From positions 1-24,336 of the IMG/VR virus record IMGVR_UViG_3300009108_000054: a stretch of 24,336 nt of DNA, one strand, 5' to 3'. A model generated the notes under the pieces. It searched no databases. It was given only the letters and a program-made list of their open reading frames with translations, and was not told the origin of the DNA. Position numbers and translations under genes: made by a program. This document shows, in pieces, positions 15,034 through 21,113 of the stretch. The DNA comes from a virus. Numbering within the stretch: the stretch's first letter is position 1; each line of letters opens with the position of its first letter.

Positions 15034-15338
15034 CTACTAAACAACAAACCAGCAGCAATCAAGTCCAGCCCCAGGATCAACCGCAGAACGCAAAAGGTGT
15101 AAAACGCAAACTCACTAAGAAAGGGCAAGTTCTGGATCACTTGCAGCAATTCGGGAGCATCACATCAAGAGAAGCGATAACGCTGTTCTGGGCGACACGA
15201 CTTTCTGATATTATTTTTAAACTAAGAAATGAAGGGCACATCCTTATAACTACGAGATACCCTAATAAGAATGGCGGAGGAACTTATGCTGTTTATAATT
15301 ACGAAGGTTGGAATGGAAAATATACTGAGCCAAAATAG
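15030..15338 (+). CDS. Winged-helix DNA-binding protein
   Basis: 102 residues, ATG at 15030 with AAGGAGAAA upstream. The first 25 residues are Gln-rich and disordered. Then comes a winged-helix pattern: KGQVLDHLQQFGSITSREA, TRLSDIIFKLRNEGHIL (recognition helix) and a hairpin wing ending GGTYAVYNYEGW. This QVLxHLxxxGxITSxEA...RLSxIIxxLRxxGxxI string is a frequent phage HTH protein. Gene-dense early position suggests an early regulator, possibly acting at the C-tract promoters, but the target is unknown. It is the last gene before the second C-tract promoter. Confidence 0.7.
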   Translation: MTTKQQTSSNQVQPQDQPQNAKGVKRKLTKKGQVLDHLQQFGSITSREAITLFWATRLSDIIFKLRNEGHILITTRYPNKNGGGTYAVYNYEGWNGKYTEPK

Positions 15339-15343
15339 CTATA

Positions 15344-15363
15344 CCCCCCCCTTATATTATAAT
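15344..15363 (+). promoter_or_regulatory. Promoter with C8 tract (copy 2)
   Basis: Eight C (15344-15351) are followed at once by TTATATTATAAT, containing a perfect TATAAT at 15358-15363. No clear -35 box is present. It lies five bases after the HTH gene stop and 39 bases before the next ATG. Confidence 0.55.
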
Positions 15364-15402
15364 AGTTGCATAGTTAATACATTTATTATTAACTTGAAAA
15401 AA

Positions 15403-15594
15403 ATGATGAAAAACGAACAAGAGACTAAGCTAGTGCTAGTTTTAAGGGATGTAGAAGAATGTGATATGATATTATATGGGTTAGATCAACTTCCAAGAAC
15501 AACTCAAAATGTCAATATGAACAAACTAAATCAACTAAAAGGCACTATACAAGTTATCAAGCAAAGCGTGAAGAAAAAATTCGCCCGCTTATAA
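15403..15594 (+). CDS. 63-residue hypothetical protein
   Basis: Start taken as ATG 15403, the first after the C-tract promoter; a second ATG follows directly. No clear ribosome site. The protein begins MMKNEQETKLVLVLRDVEEC and ends IKQSVKKKFARL. It is a short helical, basic protein. The in-frame extension to 15271 runs through the previous gene and promoter, so it is rejected. Function unknown. Confidence 0.5.
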   Translation: MMKNEQETKLVLVLRDVEECDMILYGLDQLPRTTQNVNMNKLNQLKGTIQVIKQSVKKKFARL

Positions 15595-15677
15595 ACCTAT
15601 TTACCCTTTATATCTCATTAGTTTGTTCATTGAGGTTTGTAGGCGGGATCATTATGTAAAAAAGTAAAGGAGACAGT

Positions 15678-15836
15678 ATGTCAGAAGACAAAGAAAAGAA
15701 AGTAGGACTATTAATACCAAAAACACTATGGGTTGATTTAGATAAAATTGCTAAAACACAATTCCGCAGCACAAGTGCATTAGGTAGAAAAGTTATAAGT
15801 GAATATGTTCAAGGGAGGAAAAATGACAAAAGATGA
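15678..15836 (+). CDS. Small ribbon-helix-helix-like protein
   Basis: 52 residues, ATG at 15678 with AAAGGAGACAGT upstream. After a charged start it reads KVGLLIPKTLWVDLDKIAKT and then QFRSTSALGRKVISEYVQ. A short strand, a helix, a turn and a second helix is the layout of Arc/CopG regulators (V-x-x-x-IP-x-x-L-x-x-x-L...). It overlaps the next gene by 14 bases. A small repressor role is inferred from fold pattern only. Confidence 0.55.
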   Translation: MSEDKEKKVGLLIPKTLWVDLDKIAKTQFRSTSALGRKVISEYVQGRKNDKR

Positions 15837-16278
15837 AATTTGTAAGAAGTATGAATTAGATCCTGATAGAACGAATGTTGAAGGTAAAGGACATTTTTGG
15901 CTACACAAACAAAGTAATAAAGAATGTATTACTTTTGAAGGTGTAGAGAAAATGATCGATTACCACCAGATCAAGTTTAGAGAACCATCAAAAAACTTTT
16001 CTAGTAAAGAAGGAGAAGTCTCATTGTTAATTTTTGGTTATTTCACGAAAGAAGAAGATGGCAAAACTAAATCACAAGATACCGCTTGGAGTTTTGGAGA
16101 AGCAAGTAAGGAAAATTGTGGTTATATATCATACCCCTGGGCGATGGCAGAAAAAAGAGGTAAGATGCGAGTTGCATTAAAGCTTTTAGGAATTTATGGA
16201 GGATCAAGCGGTTTCTATTCTGATGTTGAAATGGAAATTTCTCAGAAATATGAAAACGACAACGATCATGGCTTATAA
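15823..16278 (+). CDS. Putative recombination annealing protein (ERF/Rad52-like)
   Basis: 151 residues. ATG 15823 has GGGAGGAAAA upstream and is preferred to a start at 15799, which lacks one. N-terminal strands (GHFWLHKQSNKECITF, FREPSKNFSSKEGEVSLLIFG) precede the C-terminal motif SFGEASKENC then YISYPWAMAEKRGKMRVALK and a YSDVEME tail. The G-E-A-x-x-x-N ... YPxAMAEKRxxxRAxLKLxGxxG...YS-E pattern is shared by ERF-like and related single-strand annealing proteins of phages. The predicted role, pairing complementary DNA strands in phage recombination, fits the nuclease and SSB-like genes downstream. It is shorter than ERF proteins, so this is a tentative family call. Confidence 0.5.
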   Translation: MTKDEICKKYELDPDRTNVEGKGHFWLHKQSNKECITFEGVEKMIDYHQIKFREPSKNFSSKEGEVSLLIFGYFTKEEDGKTKSQDTAWSFGEASKENCGYISYPWAMAEKRGKMRVALKLLGIYGGSSGFYSDVEMEISQKYENDNDHGL

Positions 16279-16314
16279 TTTAGGGGTGGGCATTTTATTA
16301 ATAGCATAAATATG

Positions 16315-16337
16315 AAAGGTATTTTTTACCCTTTTTT
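16315..16337 (+). terminator. Weak terminator-like hairpin
   Basis: AAAGGTA pairs with TACCCTTT with one bulged C, followed by a run of six T. It lies after the annealing-protein gene and before the third C-tract promoter. Imperfect stem, so low confidence. Confidence 0.35.
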
Positions 16338-16368
16338 AAAGGCTGTTAAACAAATATAGGTTGGCTAC

Positions 16369-16394
16369 TTGAAGCCCCCCCATACATTTTATAT
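16369..16394 (+). promoter_or_regulatory. Promoter with C7 tract (copy 3)
   Basis: TTGAAG (16369-16374) is followed at once by seven C (16375-16381) and a TTATAT box at 16389-16394, giving about 14-15 bases between boxes. It precedes the replication-gene block, whose first ATG is at 16436. Confidence 0.55.
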
Positions 16395-16419
16395 GTAGCT
16401 TACCCAATGATAAGCTACA
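16394..16419 (+). promoter_or_regulatory. Leader hairpin or operator after promoter copy 3
   Basis: A perfect 9-bp inverted repeat, TGTAGCTTA and TAAGCTACA, with an 8-base loop sits between the TATAT box and the ribosome site of the first gene. It is either a repressor operator or a 5-prime RNA hairpin. The other two C-tract promoters lack it. Confidence 0.45.
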
Positions 16420-16435
16420 AAGAAAGGAGTGAACA

Positions 16436-16501
16436 ATGAAGTTCAAGGTATTAAAATCTAATCATTTAGATTGTGAGAGTAAAGGCAAACATGAATTTTG
16501 A
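16436..16501 (+). CDS. 21-residue leader peptide or microprotein
   Basis: ATG 16436 has AAAGGAGTG upstream and the frame stops at 16501. The product starts MKFKVLKSNHLDCES. The next gene begins inside its end at 16491. A strong ribosome site on such a short frame suggests a leader that couples translation, rather than a functional protein. Confidence 0.4.
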   Translation: MKFKVLKSNHLDCESKGKHEF

Positions 16502-16820
16502 ACCATTAAAACAATTAGATGTTAATTTTGATAGCTCTAAGGACTTTTGGGAAAAAACAACAGACGAAAGATATCAGTATTTTAAAAATGCTTGTTTCTC
16601 TCAGATATTGTTCCTGAAAACGCTTCAAGCTGAGACAAGAGATGAGCAATTATGCAGTCTTGCAGCTATGCAATTTGCAAATATTTGCACTCTATTGGTA
16701 TATCTAATGACAACAGACGAAGAAAGAGAATCTGATATAGAAATGAAGTGGCTTAATAAGATCCAAAAGGAAACAAACCAATTAATAATGGTTTCTACAC
16801 AACAACAAGGGGAAGCGTGA
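16491..16820 (+). CDS. 109-residue hypothetical helical protein
   Basis: I use ATG 16491 (AAAGGC upstream) rather than an earlier in-frame GTG. The protein starts MNFEPLKQLDVNFDSSKDFW and is mostly helical (LCSLAAMQFANICTLLVYLM, residues about 54-73, hydrophobic but with charged flanks). It ends at the GTGA overlap with the replisome organizer gene. No family recognised. Position suggests a replication accessory. Confidence 0.55.
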   Translation: MNFEPLKQLDVNFDSSKDFWEKTTDERYQYFKNACFSQILFLKTLQAETRDEQLCSLAAMQFANICTLLVYLMTTDEERESDIEMKWLNKIQKETNQLIMVSTQQQGEA

Positions 16821-17548
16821 GCGGTTGGATAAAACTTCATAGGAGTATTCAAGATCATTGGATTTTTAAAAAAGTAGATTACTTTAAAGCTTGGATTTTG
16901 TTGCTTATAAAAGCAAATCACAAAGAATATACAACCATGTTTTTAGATCAACTTGTCCATATTAATAGGGGAGAAACTATCTTGTCTTATTCTAAATTTG
17001 GGTTAGAGTTGGGTTGGAGTTCTTCTAAGGTTAGAAGGTTTTTAAAGTTGTTAGAAAAAGATAAGATGATTGTTATATATCCTGAAAAGAAATGGACACA
17101 CCTAAGTATCTTAAACTACGAGACTTACCAATATAATGGAATAGGAGACGACACGCTTGCGACACAGACAAGAAACGATGGCGAAAACAATATAAGAATG
17201 ATAAAGAAGAATAAGAATGAAAAGAAAACTTTATCAAAAAAAGAACAATTAGATTTAATCAAGAAAGACATTAAAAATTATAAAGAGAAGTTTCCCAATG
17301 TTGATGTTGATTTAGAATATGCAAGAATGTGTGATTGGTTATTGTCAAGTGGCAAACTATATAAAAACTATAAAGCTTTTTTTAATAATTGGTTAAGGAA
17401 AGCCGATACCGACAATCCAAAAGAAGATATAATTTGGTATGTTTTTACTTGCAATGTTTGCAAAAAACAAAAAGATAAAAGCACATATAGAGATTTATAT
17501 GTCTCATGTTGCGACAAGGCGATCCAACCGATAAAGGAGTATGTATGA
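16817..17548 (+). CDS. Replisome organizer-like protein
   Basis: 243 residues from GTG 16817 (AAGGGGAAG upstream). The N-terminus MSGWIKLHRSIQDHWIFKK and the winged-helix part (GETILSYSKFGLELGWSSSK, VRRFLKLLEKDKMI) are typical of phage replisome-organizer or DnaD-type N-terminal domains that bind the origin. A Lys-rich linker follows, then a small helical part (ARMCDWLLSSGKLYKNYKAF). The end has CNVCKKQKDK, and later SCC, that could hold a zinc. It would load the host helicase at the phage origin. No helicase or polymerase is seen in the window, so host replication proteins are probably recruited. Confidence 0.65.
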   Translation: MSGWIKLHRSIQDHWIFKKVDYFKAWILLLIKANHKEYTTMFLDQLVHINRGETILSYSKFGLELGWSSSKVRRFLKLLEKDKMIVIYPEKKWTHLSILNYETYQYNGIGDDTLATQTRNDGENNIRMIKKNKNEKKTLSKKEQLDLIKKDIKNYKEKFPNVDVDLEYARMCDWLLSSGKLYKNYKAFFNNWLRKADTDNPKEDIIWYVFTCNVCKKQKDKSTYRDLYVSCCDKAIQPIKEYV

Positions 17549-17784
17549 GCAATTTTTCATTCAGGAAATGGGCTAGTAGGCTTTGGGAACACTCTACTAT
17601 CACGAATAAAGAAGAAGAAAAAGAAGAAGGAGAGCTTGTGTGTGTGATCTGCACAAATGGAAAAGTTGCATCTGAGCCTGTAAAATCAGAAGGCGACAAT
17701 GTTTTTATAGCACTATGCACAGGATGTAAAGATTGGGGAGAGTTTATGCCTGAAAACTTAATAGAGGAGATAAATAATGAGTAG
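17545..17784 (+). CDS. Small zinc-binding protein with CxxC pair
   Basis: 79 residues from ATG 17545 (AAAGGAGTAT upstream), overlapping the previous stop (ATGA). The in-frame extension to 17506 lacks a ribosome site. It has CVIC and CTGC about 25 residues apart, a zinc-ribbon spacing, and an acidic linker (EEEKEEGE). Ends PENLIEEINNE. Function unknown; it lies in the replication block. Confidence 0.6.
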   Translation: MSNFSFRKWASRLWEHSTITNKEEEKEEGELVCVICTNGKVASEPVKSEGDNVFIALCTGCKDWGEFMPENLIEEINNE

Positions 17785-18241
17785 TAAGAATGATTATATA
17801 GATTCAATAAGTTGGACACCAAAAAAGAAAAAATGGTATCAATATGAAATAATGCAAAAAAGTGGAGGATTAAGGAGTTTTTATTTTCCAACAGCCATGA
17901 AGTTAAATGTTTTTAGGAACAAAACAAGAGAGCATTCAAGCGAATATATTATGCCGGATAAAACAAATGTAGTTTCTGGCTTGCGTGAAACTTCTTTTGC
18001 TGTTTATATTGATATAAAGTATCCCTATGCCCCTTCTCTTACAGACTTAGAATATTATGCTTGCGAAGAAGATAGCGTTTTTTGGAGTTCGAAAAAATGG
18101 TGGGATCAAGCAAGAGACAATGTAGAGAAAAAAAGAAGGGAAGGGTTGCTTCCCCCAAAAGGAGTGAATCAAACAGATTGGGTTAAGATGAGCCAAAACA
18201 AAAAGAAGAAAACAACAGAAGAATACTATGGAAAAAAGTAA
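17777..18241 (+). CDS. 154-residue hypothetical protein
   Basis: Starts at ATG 17777 with AGAGGAGATA upstream, overlapping the previous stop by eight bases. Soluble, basic and aromatic-rich. Features visible are KKKKWYQYEIMQKSGGLRSF near residues 16-35, YIDIKYPYAPSLTDLEYYA near 96-115, and a Lys-rich end (NKKKKTTEEYYGKK). No family recognised. The operon position suggests a role in DNA metabolism. Confidence 0.6.
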   Translation: MSSKNDYIDSISWTPKKKKWYQYEIMQKSGGLRSFYFPTAMKLNVFRNKTREHSSEYIMPDKTNVVSGLRETSFAVYIDIKYPYAPSLTDLEYYACEEDSVFWSSKKWWDQARDNVEKKRREGLLPPKGVNQTDWVKMSQNKKKKTTEEYYGKK

Positions 18242-18419
18242 AGTTTACAAGGTTGTTTCAGAACTATTGGATAGCGGTATTGTTCTAAGCGTTAAGTATC
18301 TAAACGATTATAAAGGGTTTTCATTAACAACAGAAACGATTGATCATAGGAGGAAAAGTGATAAATTCGCAGCAAAAGGGAAAAAGAGCAGAACGAGAAG
18401 TAGCAAAGACGATAAATAA
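18228..18419 (+). CDS. 63-residue basic hypothetical protein
   Basis: ATG 18228 overlaps the previous gene by 14 bases. The first half has strands and a helix (VYKVVSELLDSGIVLSVKYL). The second half is very basic (KKSRTRSSKDDK) and is encoded in DNA that also starts the nuclease gene in another frame, overlapping it by 62 bases. The ribosome site is weak. The N-terminal half looks real; the tail may simply reflect the overlap. Confidence 0.45.
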   Translation: MEKSKVYKVVSELLDSGIVLSVKYLNDYKGFSLTTETIDHRRKSDKFAAKGKKSRTRSSKDDK

Positions 18420-18756
18420 ATATTTAGGAACAAATGTTAGGAGAACTCCATCGTCAGGAGGGCTTAGTATTAAGGGCGATATTATAGACATAAACCCCGA
18501 TAGTGCTGCATTTGATTTTCATTTCGAAGTCAAGGATCAGAAAAAATTATCTATCCCTAAATGGTGGGATCAAATCTATTCAGACTGTCCAATAGGAAAA
18601 ATACCTATGAATGTTTTTAAAATGAATAGTAAGTTCTATGGTATGTTGGAGTTTACAGACATCTTAGATATGCTTGCAGAAAAGCAAGAATTAAAAGAAG
18701 CTTTAGATATGTCAGAACAACTCAATAAAGAACTACAGGAGAAACTATCTAAATGA
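18358..18756 (+). CDS. PD-(D/E)XK nuclease, probable Holliday junction resolvase
   Basis: 132 residues from GTG 18358, which has a strong TAGGAGG upstream; the longer form from 18340 has no such site. Helix QQKGKRAEREVAKTINKYLG is followed by RRTPSSGGLSIKGDI with D41, and FHFEVKDQKKL with E57 and K59, the catalytic PD-(D/E)XK set. The size, the basic N-terminus and the S-G-G-x-x-x-K-G-D motif match small phage resolvases and putative PDDEXK endonucleases. The C-terminal helix is Glu- and Lys-rich. It would resolve recombination or replication intermediates before packaging. It is coupled (ATGA overlap) to the metallophosphoesterase gene. Confidence 0.7.
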   Translation: MINSQQKGKRAEREVAKTINKYLGTNVRRTPSSGGLSIKGDIIDINPDSAAFDFHFEVKDQKKLSIPKWWDQIYSDCPIGKIPMNVFKMNSKFYGMLEFTDILDMLAEKQELKEALDMSEQLNKELQEKLSK

Positions 18757-19979
18757 GAGAATATGAAAACCAGGTATTAGTTTGTCCTTCTTGTAATGGA
18801 TCAAGAATAACAAAGAAGGGATTTCACAACACATCAAAAGGAAGAACGCAAAGATATAGTTGTTATGATTGTGGATATAGAACAGTAGATCCTATGCTGC
18901 TTGATAAAGAGGTAATAGCAGAAAATGTAAGGCTAGAAAAAAGGGCACAAAGATTTCAAGATATAAATAGAATTAAAAACAAATCATTTAGAGAGTTTGC
19001 AAGATTAGAAAATTGTGTTGCAGCATATTCAGAACATCTTGTAAATATTTTCCAAACCCATCAATTAAAGAACTTTAAAAAAATAAAGGTTAGAGAGGAA
19101 TCTCCGGTAGGATTAATACAAATATCAGATACACACTTCAACGAACTCGTGGACATAGATCATAATAAATACAATTTTGAGATAGCGTCTAAAAGATTAA
19201 GAACTTTCATTAGGAAGTCTAAAATCCATTTAAAGGCTTGTGGTGTAAAAAAGGTTTTTGTTGCTTTTACAGGAGACTTAATGAATAGCGACAGAAGGAT
19301 GGATGAGTTGTTATCTAATGCGACAAACAGATCTAATGCAACCTTTGTTAGCGTAGAAATATTAAGGCAGGCATTGGTTGATTTAAGAGAAGATTTCATG
19401 GTTATTTGTGGCTGTATAAGTGGGAACGAAAGTAGAATACAAAAAGACATTGGGTTTACAAATGTTATAGCTTCTGACAACTATGACTTTACCATATACA
19501 ACATATTGGATTTAATATTTAGAAAATCTGATGTTGAATTTATAAGAAATAAAGATGCAAATGAATTAGTTGTTAGCTTAGCAGGACAAAATGTATTATT
19601 AATTCATGGACACTCTATAAGAGGGAAACAAGAAACTTCTATAACTCAAATTAAAGGAAGGTATAGTAGTAAGAAAGTGTTCATAGATTATGTAGTATCT
19701 GGACATGTTCATAGTGCAAGGATTGGAGACACCTATGGTAGAAGTTCTGCTCTTGTTGGGGCAAATGCTTATTCTGAGAAAGGATTAAACCTAGAAGGTA
19801 GAGCGAGTCAAAATATTTATTTGTTTTATGCTAATGGAAATAGAGATGGAATTAAAATAGACTTACAAAACTATGACGATATTGGGTATGATATTACTAA
19901 AGAATTAGAAGCATATAATGCTAAATCTAACATAAAAGGAAAGCAAGACAAGGTTATATTAAAAGTAGTAAGTGTTTAA
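18753..19979 (+). CDS. Zinc-ribbon metallophosphoesterase (Mre11/SbcD-like fold)
   Basis: 408 residues. The N-terminus is a transposase-type zinc ribbon, VCPSCNGSRITKKG and YSCYDCGYRT with C11, C14, C37 and C40. A helical linker follows. The calcineurin-like core has D126 and H128 (QISDTHFN), GD at 174-175 (FTGDLMN), GNES at 224-227, H285/H287 (IHGHS) and GHVH at 317-320. All metal ligands are present, with GNES replacing the usual GNHE. The ribbon suggests DNA targeting, so a DNA nuclease or phosphatase role is inferred. It follows the PD-(D/E)XK nuclease and precedes the methyltransferases, consistent with DNA processing. Confidence 0.8.
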   Translation: MREYENQVLVCPSCNGSRITKKGFHNTSKGRTQRYSCYDCGYRTVDPMLLDKEVIAENVRLEKRAQRFQDINRIKNKSFREFARLENCVAAYSEHLVNIFQTHQLKNFKKIKVREESPVGLIQISDTHFNELVDIDHNKYNFEIASKRLRTFIRKSKIHLKACGVKKVFVAFTGDLMNSDRRMDELLSNATNRSNATFVSVEILRQALVDLREDFMVICGCISGNESRIQKDIGFTNVIASDNYDFTIYNILDLIFRKSDVEFIRNKDANELVVSLAGQNVLLIHGHSIRGKQETSITQIKGRYSSKKVFIDYVVSGHVHSARIGDTYGRSSALVGANAYSEKGLNLEGRASQNIYLFYANGNRDGIKIDLQNYDDIGYDITKELEAYNAKSNIKGKQDKVILKVVSV

Positions 19980-19992
19980 TTTTTGTTCGTTA

Positions 19993-20121
19993 ATGAATAA
20001 AAATTGTCCTTTTGCAGGAAAAAGAGAGAAAAAAACACACTGTGGATTAAAATATGGAAGCTTATACGAAAACAATGTTGCTTATATGAAATCTTGTCCT
20101 ATAAAAAAAAGAAAGAAATGA
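19993..20121 (+). CDS. 42-residue Cys-containing microprotein coupled to dcm
   Basis: ATG 19993 to TGA 20119-20121, where ATGA overlaps the methyltransferase start. The product begins MNKNCPFAGKREK and continues HCGLKYGSLYENN to a CPIKKRKK end. Three Cys and one His (C5, H16, C17, C35) could bind a metal. The CPF...HCGLK...CP pattern looks like a conserved mini zinc protein. Ribosome site is weak. Coupling to the methyltransferase is the best support. Confidence 0.5.
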   Translation: MNKNCPFAGKREKKTHCGLKYGSLYENNVAYMKSCPIKKRKK

Positions 20122-21113
20122 AACATGGAAGTTTATTTAGTGGAATCGGCGGCATTGATCTCGGGTTTGAAATGGCAGGAATACAAACATTGTGGACTTG
20201 CGAAATTGACGATTGGGCAAACAAGCTATTGCAAAAAAGATTTCCGCTTGCAACGCATTATAGAGACATTAAAGATATTGGAGCACATAATCTTGAAGGA
20301 GTTGATGTTATTAGCGGAGGTTTTCCTTGCCAAGACATCAGCACAGCAGGGAAGGGAGCAGGGTTAAAAGGTGCGAGGAGTGGTTTATGGTTTGAAATGT
20401 GGAGAATTATTAGCGAGCTTCGCCCAAGATGGGTTCTTATTGAAAATGTCGCAAATCTCACTTTTAAAGGAGGAGCAAGAGTTCTTCACGATCTTGCCGA
20501 AATCGGGTATGATGCGGAATGGCAAATTATATCAGCAAGAGATGTTGGAGCACGACATCTACGAAAAAGAATCTGGATCATCGCCTACCCAAGAGAAGTT
20601 TCCAACTCCGAACGCAAGAGATTTTCGAGATCGGATCTCAGCCCTAAAGTGCAGGGTGGGAACGAAGTGGGAAAAAAACAACCTTCCGAGAGCAGTTTAC
20701 AGAACAGCAGCATTAAACTTTCCAACTCCGAAAGTATCGGACATAGAAGGAGCTCCGGTAAAAAATGTAGAGTTGAGCGAGAAGGGAAGCTTCAGCAGGA
20801 AGAACAAAAAAGGAATAAGGTGGGGAGTAAAACTAAAAGACGCAGTAATATATCTTCACAATCAACTTCCGAAAGAAGAACAAAGCAAAATTTTGAAGAA
20901 GAAGATAAAAGAAATGGAAGATTTAAGCTCAGAACCTTTGACGAGCTTAAAAGTGAACCCCGATTGGATAGAGTGGCTTATGGGCTTTCCCAAAAAGTGG
21001 ACAGATATAACGATAGAGTCAAAGGACTTGGAAATGCAGTTATACCACAAATCCCATATCTTATCGGAAGAAAGTTAATTGAACTAAACAATAAGGAGAA
21101 AAACAATGGCTGA
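20118..21113 (+). CDS. dcm: DNA (cytosine-5) methyltransferase
   Basis: 331 residues from ATG 20118, which makes an ATGA overlap with the small Cys protein. The longer form from a TTG at 20004 adds a non-conserved head. Motifs in order: SLFSGIGGIDLGF (I), GGFPCQDIS with catalytic C71 (IV), ENV at 109-111 (VI), GYDAEWQIISARDVGARHLR then KRIWIIAYP (VIII), and GLGNAVIP around 303-310 (X). Residues 160-275 are a charged, variable target-recognition region, with VSNSERKR and LSNSESIGHRR marks. EPRLDRVAYGL follows near 279. Enzyme and motif order are intact, so it should make 5-methylcytosine, protecting phage DNA or mimicking the host. The +1 frame of its 3-prime two thirds is open and encodes another recognisable pattern (next entry). 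Confidence 0.93.
   Translation: MKHGSLFSGIGGIDLGFEMAGIQTLWTCEIDDWANKLLQKRFPLATHYRDIKDIGAHNLEGVDVISGGFPCQDISTAGKGAGLKGARSGLWFEMWRIISELRPRWVLIENVANLTFKGGARVLHDLAEIGYDAEWQIISARDVGARHLRKRIWIIAYPREVSNSERKRFSRSDLSPKVQGGNEVGKKQPSESSLQNSSIKLSNSESIGHRRSSGKKCRVEREGKLQQEEQKRNKVGSKTKRRSNISSQSTSERRTKQNFEEEDKRNGRFKLRTFDELKSEPRLDRVAYGLSQKVDRYNDRVKGLGNAVIPQIPYLIGRKLIELNNKEKNNG
20371..21078 (+). CDS. Overprinted +1-frame protein inside dcm
   Basis: 235 residues from GTG 20371, preceded by GCAGGG at about 7 bases. The whole frame lies within dcm in the +1 register. Its protein is not random. It has LLASFAQDGFLLKMSQISLL (13-32), LPKSGMMRNGKLYQ (42-55), two FPTPxxxD motifs (FPTPNARD at 77-84, FPTPKVSD at 117-124) and NPDWIEWLMGFPKKWTDI (196-213). 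I recognise these as the hallmark of a phage protein family usually annotated as methyltransferase-associated. GMMRNG is written by the same bases as GYDAEW of the methyltransferase, and FPTPNARD as VSNSERKR. This could be a separate overprinted gene, or a frameshift extension of the methyltransferase. It could also be a fossil of such a pair. Function is unknown. Confidence 0.6.
   Translation: MRGVVYGLKCGELLASFAQDGFLLKMSQISLLKEEQEFFTILPKSGMMRNGKLYQQEMLEHDIYEKESGSSPTQEKFPTPNARDFRDRISALKCRVGTKWEKNNLPRAVYRTAALNFPTPKVSDIEGAPVKNVELSEKGSFSRKNKKGIRWGVKLKDAVIYLHNQLPKEEQSKILKKKIKEMEDLSSEPLTSLKVNPDWIEWLMGFPKKWTDITIESKDLEMQLYHKSHILSEES

Noticed and set aside
16817-19979. Integrase or lysogeny module
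   Set aside because: No tyrosine or serine recombinase motifs, no attachment site next to a tRNA, and the DNA-binding proteins present fit replication or small regulators.
20004-20117. Longer methyltransferase start at TTG 20004
   Set aside because: The added residues are not methyltransferase-like, and ATG 20118 gives an immediate MKHGSLFSGIGG motif and an ATGA overlap with the upstream small frame.
20371-21078. Frameshift sequencing error as the cause of the two frames in dcm
   Set aside because: Frame 0 is open from start to stop with all motifs including the C-terminal GLGNAVIP, so no error is needed to explain the gene.
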